Below are positions 27,205 to 32,011 of a stretch of DNA of 32,011 bases, piece after piece; position 1 is the first letter of the stretch; each line of letters opens with the position of its first letter. The stretch lies in assembly GCA_000226015.1 (NCBI GenBank), contig JH153936.1, positions 103,792 to 135,802 of the forward strand, in the 5' to 3' direction. This DNA comes from Mnemiopsis leidyi. Taxonomy: Eukaryota; Ctenophora; Tentaculata; Lobata; Bolinopsidae. The position numbers were made by a program, and so were the translations under genes. Below the pieces are notes generated by a model. The model did no database searches. It was not told the DNA's origin and was given only the letters and a program-made list of their open reading frames with translations.

Positions 27205-30200
27205 ATTGTCAAAATGGTTACTTAAGCAAGAAGTCGTCAGAGAATTCAAAATGGCAAACAAAATGGTGTGTCCTGTTTAGAAATCTGATGTTCTATTACG
27301 AAAGGGAGAACTCTGCCAGACCATCTGGTAAATAACATTTGTTTTATTGAAATCTGATACGGATTAAATTAAACACAGGTCGATTAGAAAATCCATCATT
27401 TTTTATACCGTAAAATGCCAATGTGCAAGTTTTAGTTAGTCATTATGAAAAGTTATTTATCATTGTTTACCTTGTTCCATAACCAGGAGTGGTACTTTTG
27501 GAAGGTACTACTTGCCAGAGGGCTGTAATGCATGATGATGGAAAGCAGGTTGAGATATTATTTCATACTGTTTAGCTGATTTGCTGAACTTGTCTATCAG
27601 CTGCTCTGTACACGCCACTGCTTTATGAAAGCAATTGATAGATCTTCTATTAATCTGATTGGAGTTTCTCTGATGCTGATCTTTTTCGATATTATTAGGT
27701 GGTGATAGAGAGAAGTCAATTGCACAATATTTGAGTTTTTCTGGAATATTTTAAATCATTGAAACGGCACAGTAAAAACTCTTCGATAGTTAGTTGCTCT
27801 GATATTTTGTCATGTTATTTTAAATAACATGTTATAAGTTATTTTAAATTACATGACATTAAAATTCCCCCTTATGTTAAGTTAACAATAAGGAAATTTT
27901 AATCTTACCTCGACCAAGGATAATCGGTTCCCGTTGTCCTGCCCCAGAACATTGTGCCCCACAACATTTTTTCCCACAGATTTTGCCCAAGCGACCTTAA
28001 CCATAACTCTAACCCTGACTCTAACCCTTACCCTAACCCTAAGTTGTCTGTTGTGGAGCGGGACGTCACTGGGGCTAAATCTCTGGGTTAAAGTGCTCTG
28101 GGGCACGATGTTCTGGGGCAAGACGTCGGACACCAGGATAATCTGATAATATGCTCTTGAGTGTTGTACTTTAATGTCACCGATTATGTTTAGGAAGTAA
28201 ATGTTTCCCGCTTAAGGCACAAGAACATATCGTTATGGATCGATCAACCTTTTTCTCACGAATAAAAATGTTTATTCAATTACCACCTAATATTATCAAT
28301 ATTTTCTCTTTCTTTTCTGAAATTTAGGTCTTTGTTATTGTCTTCTTGACTCGAGTGATAATCATAGGATTTTAATAGTAACTACTACTACTACTATGAT
28401 TAAAATCCTATGTGTATCACTCGAGTCAAGAAGAGAAAAACAAAAACCACGTTGAACTCAGTTTCTTATCCGATCATTCAGTTAAGAAATTTAGGTCCTT
28501 TGCTTAGTTTTAGCTACTGAAAGTCTTTAGCGTTGTTTCATAATTTTTTTCAGTTTATTTATGTGGGCGTGTTTTGAATAGTGGGCTCATTCCTAATCCC
28601 TATACTGACATCCGCGGTTCTTGCTTATCAAACTAATTTTTGCATTCCACATTGCCAAATAAAACCATTCCAAATAGACCACCCGCCACTTACGTGCTCT
28701 TTAAAAAACTATCTAGCTTGGGTCTTTTTTCTGATACCCTCCACTTTCAGTTTGCTTTCACCATCGGAGTAGCGAATGACAAACAGCCCCTTATTTTTGC
28801 CTCTGAGAATGAGAGTGACTGTTTGGTTTGGATTTCTTCTATCTCCCAATCTAGGTGCTGTAGATTTTGACAACCTTTTTGTATATATGTTGACTGTAAT
28901 ATGTTGTGTATGTTACAATCTGTGTTCCTAAAGTTTGAAGTCTGTGGCGTGATAGACCGTGTCTGCGATCGAAAAACAAGAAAATTATCCCAGTATGCTC
29001 CGGGTAGAGAAGGACTGTGTGGAGCTGCAGGTGAAACTGCAGGAGGTACAAAAGCGGCTGCAGGCCGAGCAGGCCACCAAGATGGAGTACCAAACATTTA
29101 CTGAGGAGCAAGTCATCACGATAAAGCGGTTGCGGGATGAAAACTTCAAGTTAAAAAAACATGTTAGTATCTTTTTCAGTAGCAATCCGGTCTGTGAAGA
29201 AGTTGAGTTTGTTTAACGAAAGCAGTCTACGTGTCGAATGTCTATCATAATAAGTATATATGACCTGTAGTAGTACCAACTCTAGCACATAATAAGGAAT
29301 CTCGCAGAGACTCGGAAATCATGGATCGCAACTTATTTTTTAACTGATTACAGATAGAGGAGCTGAAAATGGAGAAGTTTAAAAGTTCCTCAGAGAACGG
29401 CACAGTTAAAAACAGTGAAGAAGAAAGGCTTAATGCTCTCGTCAGCTCTGTAGCTCACAGGTAACGCATCTTTAAAAAACTCAGTTCTTAAAAATTTAAA
29501 AGACACACGGCATACGAGCCAGAATTGTTTGGAGTGATTAAACCAGCTTGCTATTGGCATTGCTAAACGTCTTTCGAGGATAGGACGTATATTTCCGTAC
29601 CTGAGCTGGGACTGACTTAATAGCTCTAAGTCTTTCAGGTGGTACAACTTAACTCGGTGGAGGAAGATCATTGACATGTATGTTAAGAGCGAACATGCAG
29701 ACAGCATGAAGAAAAGAAACAGGGTAAGGTGACTCCGACTGTTATACTTTGGCCATGTTTATGTACTTATAATTTAAATGCCAAAGTTTGAAAACTACCA
29801 AGCTAAAGGAGTATTGAATTTTAGTAACCGGTGATCTGCAGGTGCTATGGCAGCTGATGAAATCAGAAGAAGATTACGTGTCGCAGCTTGGAACTCTAGT
29901 GATGTGTTTCTACAAGCCACTAAAGATGGCCGCCAGCTCCTCCCATCCCCCTCTTTCTCATGCTCAACTCAACCTCATTTTTAGAAATTGGTAATTGACG
30001 TCAGAATTCTTGGACACGAGTCAGAAACAATCTTAATCTTGAAATTTCTTGAAAAATTGGTCAATCAAGGTCTGCGAGTTTTGACCAACCCTGCACAAAT
30101 CACAAGCCTGAGCTTTATTTTAATTTCAGCGAGACGCTTTACTACATACATCAGATATTTTTGCAAGGACTGCAGGTGCGCATGGAAAAGTGGCCCGTCC

Positions 30201-31108
30201 TCGTTTTAGGTATGCAACTTTGGTATTTTACAAGTTCTAAAAAAGCTCAATCAGGTCTTGGTGTTAGGTATTATTCCTTGATAGATTTTATATGTCCACT
30301 GAAATAACAACTGACCTCTAACTACGCTTTGTAGGCTACCCAAAGCTCATCTTGAGTCGAGAAACCTTCATTTCACTGCCGTCAGATGGTCACGTGACAA
30401 CAAGATTGAAAGTCCGTTGCAGGAGAGATGACAATAGGATTTCGTTAAGAGAGGCAAAATATGACGTCAGCTGGGCTTCATCATATTCTTTTTCTGTGCA
30501 ATATATTCACTTCGTCATCCTTCTACTCGGCGACATATATTACCTGCTGGCCGCAAAAAAATTGCCGGCAGATAGCTAATGGGATAAAAGTATAAAAGCA
30601 GCGGAATAGATATCCGCAGAAAAAAGGGCATTTGAGAAGCAGGCTCTTAAAAGCTTGCATGTCCGGTAAGAGCTAAGTAGTCAAGCCATTATAAAAATAG
30701 GTGTTGAAGGAAATATTCTCAAGACGTCATTCTATGAAACTTGATAGTATCTCAGAGTCTATAGTTAATGATTTTTCGTGACCACGTACAGTGTGTACAA
30801 TGGTTATTTATTAAAATCTGCTAACCTCAGCTTACTTCTCAATTTGCTACCTGAAACACTGGGGAACCTGACCAAGACACATTTGTGATTTGAATTCAGC
30901 TTATTCCAGTCACACTAAGCAAGCCCATTCTCACGGTCTTAAAAACTTTTTTTAGTGATAGCGAAGAAGACACGCACCATGTTTTTCAAATCCAATAAAC
31001 CGTGCTACTCAGACTGCAGGCATTTTTGATTATATTTCTTATGAAAGCTATGACGAAACCTTCATAAATCATGTTCGCAGTTGTGCATTATACTTACTTG
31101 GTTACTTC
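27205..31108 (+). CDS. RasGRF-type guanine nucleotide exchange factor, N-terminal part (continues beyond the window)
   Basis: Plus-strand exons join in phase: 27205-27327, 27487-27548, 28751-28854, 28994-29162, 29354-29460, 29639-29723, 29842-29990 and 30130-30209, plus a weaker one at 31020-31108. In order they encode a PH domain (GYLSKKSSENSKWQTKWCVL, FYYERENSARPSG, VVLLEG, ending DCLVWISSI), a coiled coil (EKDCVELQVKLQEVQKRLQ), an IQ-like region (ALVSSVAHRWYNLTRWRKII followed by D-x-Y-V), the linker SEHADSMKKRNR, and the start of a DH domain (WQLMKSEEDYVSQL, FYKPLKMAAS, YYIHQIFLQGLQVRMEKWP). This is the RASGRF1/2 order: PH, CC, IQ, DH. The protein activates Ras/Rac downstream of Ca/calmodulin. 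The first exon was not found, and the second PH, REM and CDC25 parts lie right of the window. The last exon (IFDYISYESYDETFINH) is tentative. Confidence 0.85.
27917..28143. mobile_element. Mutator-like MITE with telomere-like core
   Basis: Perfect 9-bp direct repeats AGGATAATC (27917-27925 and 28135-28143) flank a 209-bp element. Its first 35 bases (GGTTCCCGTTGTCCTGCCCC...) match the inverse of its last 35 at 29 positions, and weaker pairing continues inwards. A 9-bp target duplication and GG ends fit Mutator-like elements. The centre (about 28000-28042) is imperfect CTAACC/CCCTAA telomere-type repeat. It lies in the large RasGRF intron after 27548. Confidence 0.75.
28341..28434. repeat. long perfect-type hairpin, 36-bp arms
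   Basis: TCTTCTTGACTCGAGTGATA plus 16 further bases (28341-28376) pairs with 28399-28434 at 34 of 36 positions around a 22-base loop holding (ACT)n. The 12-mer GAAATTTAGGTC occurs on both sides (28319-28330 and 28486-28497). It is in the RasGRF intron. Confidence 0.85.
30210..31019. other. RasGRF intron (or two)
   Basis: An alternative acceptor at 30336 (TTTGTAG|GCTACC) opens a frame to 30579 in the right phase, but its translation does not resemble a DH domain. Otherwise nothing recognised. Confidence 0.4.
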
Positions 31109-31909
31109 GTATAGTTTATCCAAAAAACCGGAGAGATAACACATGTCTGATCACCGTGAGGTAGTAGAGCAGAGAGATATTGTCATAGTTGTAGAGTTAT
31201 TAAGCTCCGGCCACTGCACTACATAACATATCATGATACAGATTACAGACTTATTAAATGACATCTTAGAGATAAAATTAAAATACGAAATCAACTGCAC
31301 AAAATTTCCGCGTAAATTGAGAGTCACATCGAGTACCCATACAGATAATCTGTGTTTTTACATGGTGAAAACAAACTTTTATTGAGCCATAACCATAAGG
31401 CTAAACGATTCAACACAACTATTATCATGTCCTACAAATTTAAGGTGTGGTGTCTTCTATGATGATAGAACATGTAGAAATTTAGAAGCATAAGGTGAAA
31501 GTAGCCTGAGGGCTGAGCTGGACGTCCGTGTCGCCCTGATCCTGTAAAGTGTGCCTATTATTACCGCTCCATAACTTAAGAATTTATAGGTTATTTACAT
31601 TTAGGTGATAGTTCGATAATATCGATTAGTCAAGTGATGTCGAGCTACTGCAATATTAGTGCCATTAAATTCCATGCAAGTACTCTATATGGTTTAAATG
31701 TTAAGTAACTATACATTGGATAACCTTTTAACTTGTGATATACCTCTCCAAAACACTCCACAACACTAAATCGGAGATTCTCACAGAAAGCTTGCGAAAT
31801 AAATAATCAATTCTGTTTGCATTATGTCCAAATTTGAAGTTAATCGTGTACCGTGTACGAGAGCTTGTGGTGTAGGGTGGGGTTTGTAGAATAAGATACA
31901 TATTACATG

Positions 31910-31913
<4 letters not shown>
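31109..31913. other. probable intron, no recognised feature
   Basis: AT-rich sequence between the last tentative RasGRF exon and the terminal dinucleotide tract. I see no further DH-like exon, so the next exon probably lies beyond the window. Confidence 0.4.
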
Positions 31914-31995
<82 letters not shown>

Positions 31996-32011
31996 CACAC
32001 ACACACACACA
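31914..32011. repeat. (CA)n microsatellite
   Basis: About 48 CA dinucleotides with one interruption (CACAACAC near 31994), running to the window edge; its full length is not visible. Confidence 0.98.

Noticed and set aside
28000..28042. True telomere or chromosome-fusion scar
   Set aside because: The repeat is short and imperfect and lies inside a small transposon with 9-bp target duplications within a RasGRF intron.
30337..30579. Alternative RasGRF exon reading GYPKLILSRETFISL and onwards
   Set aside because: The phase fits, but the sequence does not resemble a DH domain and would end the protein early; the exon at 31020 resembles DH better.

Overview
The window looks like nuclear DNA of an early-branching animal, most probably a cnidarian. 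It is AT-rich, its genes are split into short exons with GT/AG junctions, it carries an innexin rather than a connexin, and it is dense in short inverted-repeat transposons and microsatellites. The species cannot be named from the sequence. Gene models were joined by hand from splice signals, reading phase and family similarity recalled from memory; no search was run.

Plus-strand left half (1-10.3 kb): a decayed Penelope-like (GIY-YIG) retroelement fragment (about 0.65-1.06 kb), a possible small exon near 1.8 kb, a three-exon gene of the CFAP141/C1orf189 type (2374-3068), an intronless innexin (3216-4490), a MITE with TTA target duplications (5.25-5.72 kb), and a second three-exon CFAP141-like paralogue (5877-10315). 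The 3.9-kb second intron of the paralogue contains a complete single-exon gene for a secreted protein with two pentraxin-like domains joined by a long coiled coil (7155-9452).

Minus-strand middle (11.7-22.7 kb): three genes in the same orientation. They are DUSP14/18/21-type dual-specificity phosphatase (22667-21221, four exons), an unrecognised 250-residue protein in five exons (19891-18186), and a complete DNAJC11 (17434-11733, eleven exons, about 528 aa). DNAJC11 introns hold a pogo/Tigger-like MITE, a 40-bp minisatellite and a microsatellite tract with a 10-N assembly gap.

Right part (22.1-32 kb): a hAT MITE with perfect 8-bp target duplications, a larger GC-rich hAT-like composite, a minus-strand non-LTR retrotransposon 3' fragment, and a plus-strand RasGRF-type gene running towards the right edge (PH, coiled coil, degenerate IQ, start of DH). 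A large RasGRF intron contains a Mutator-like MITE with a telomere-like core and a 36-bp-arm hairpin. The window ends in a (CA)n tract.

Theme: five RFX X-box motifs, the motif typical of ciliary gene control, cluster around the two CFAP141-like genes and inside introns of the unrecognised gene. This suggests a cilium-linked neighbourhood and makes the 250-residue gene the best candidate for something undescribed.
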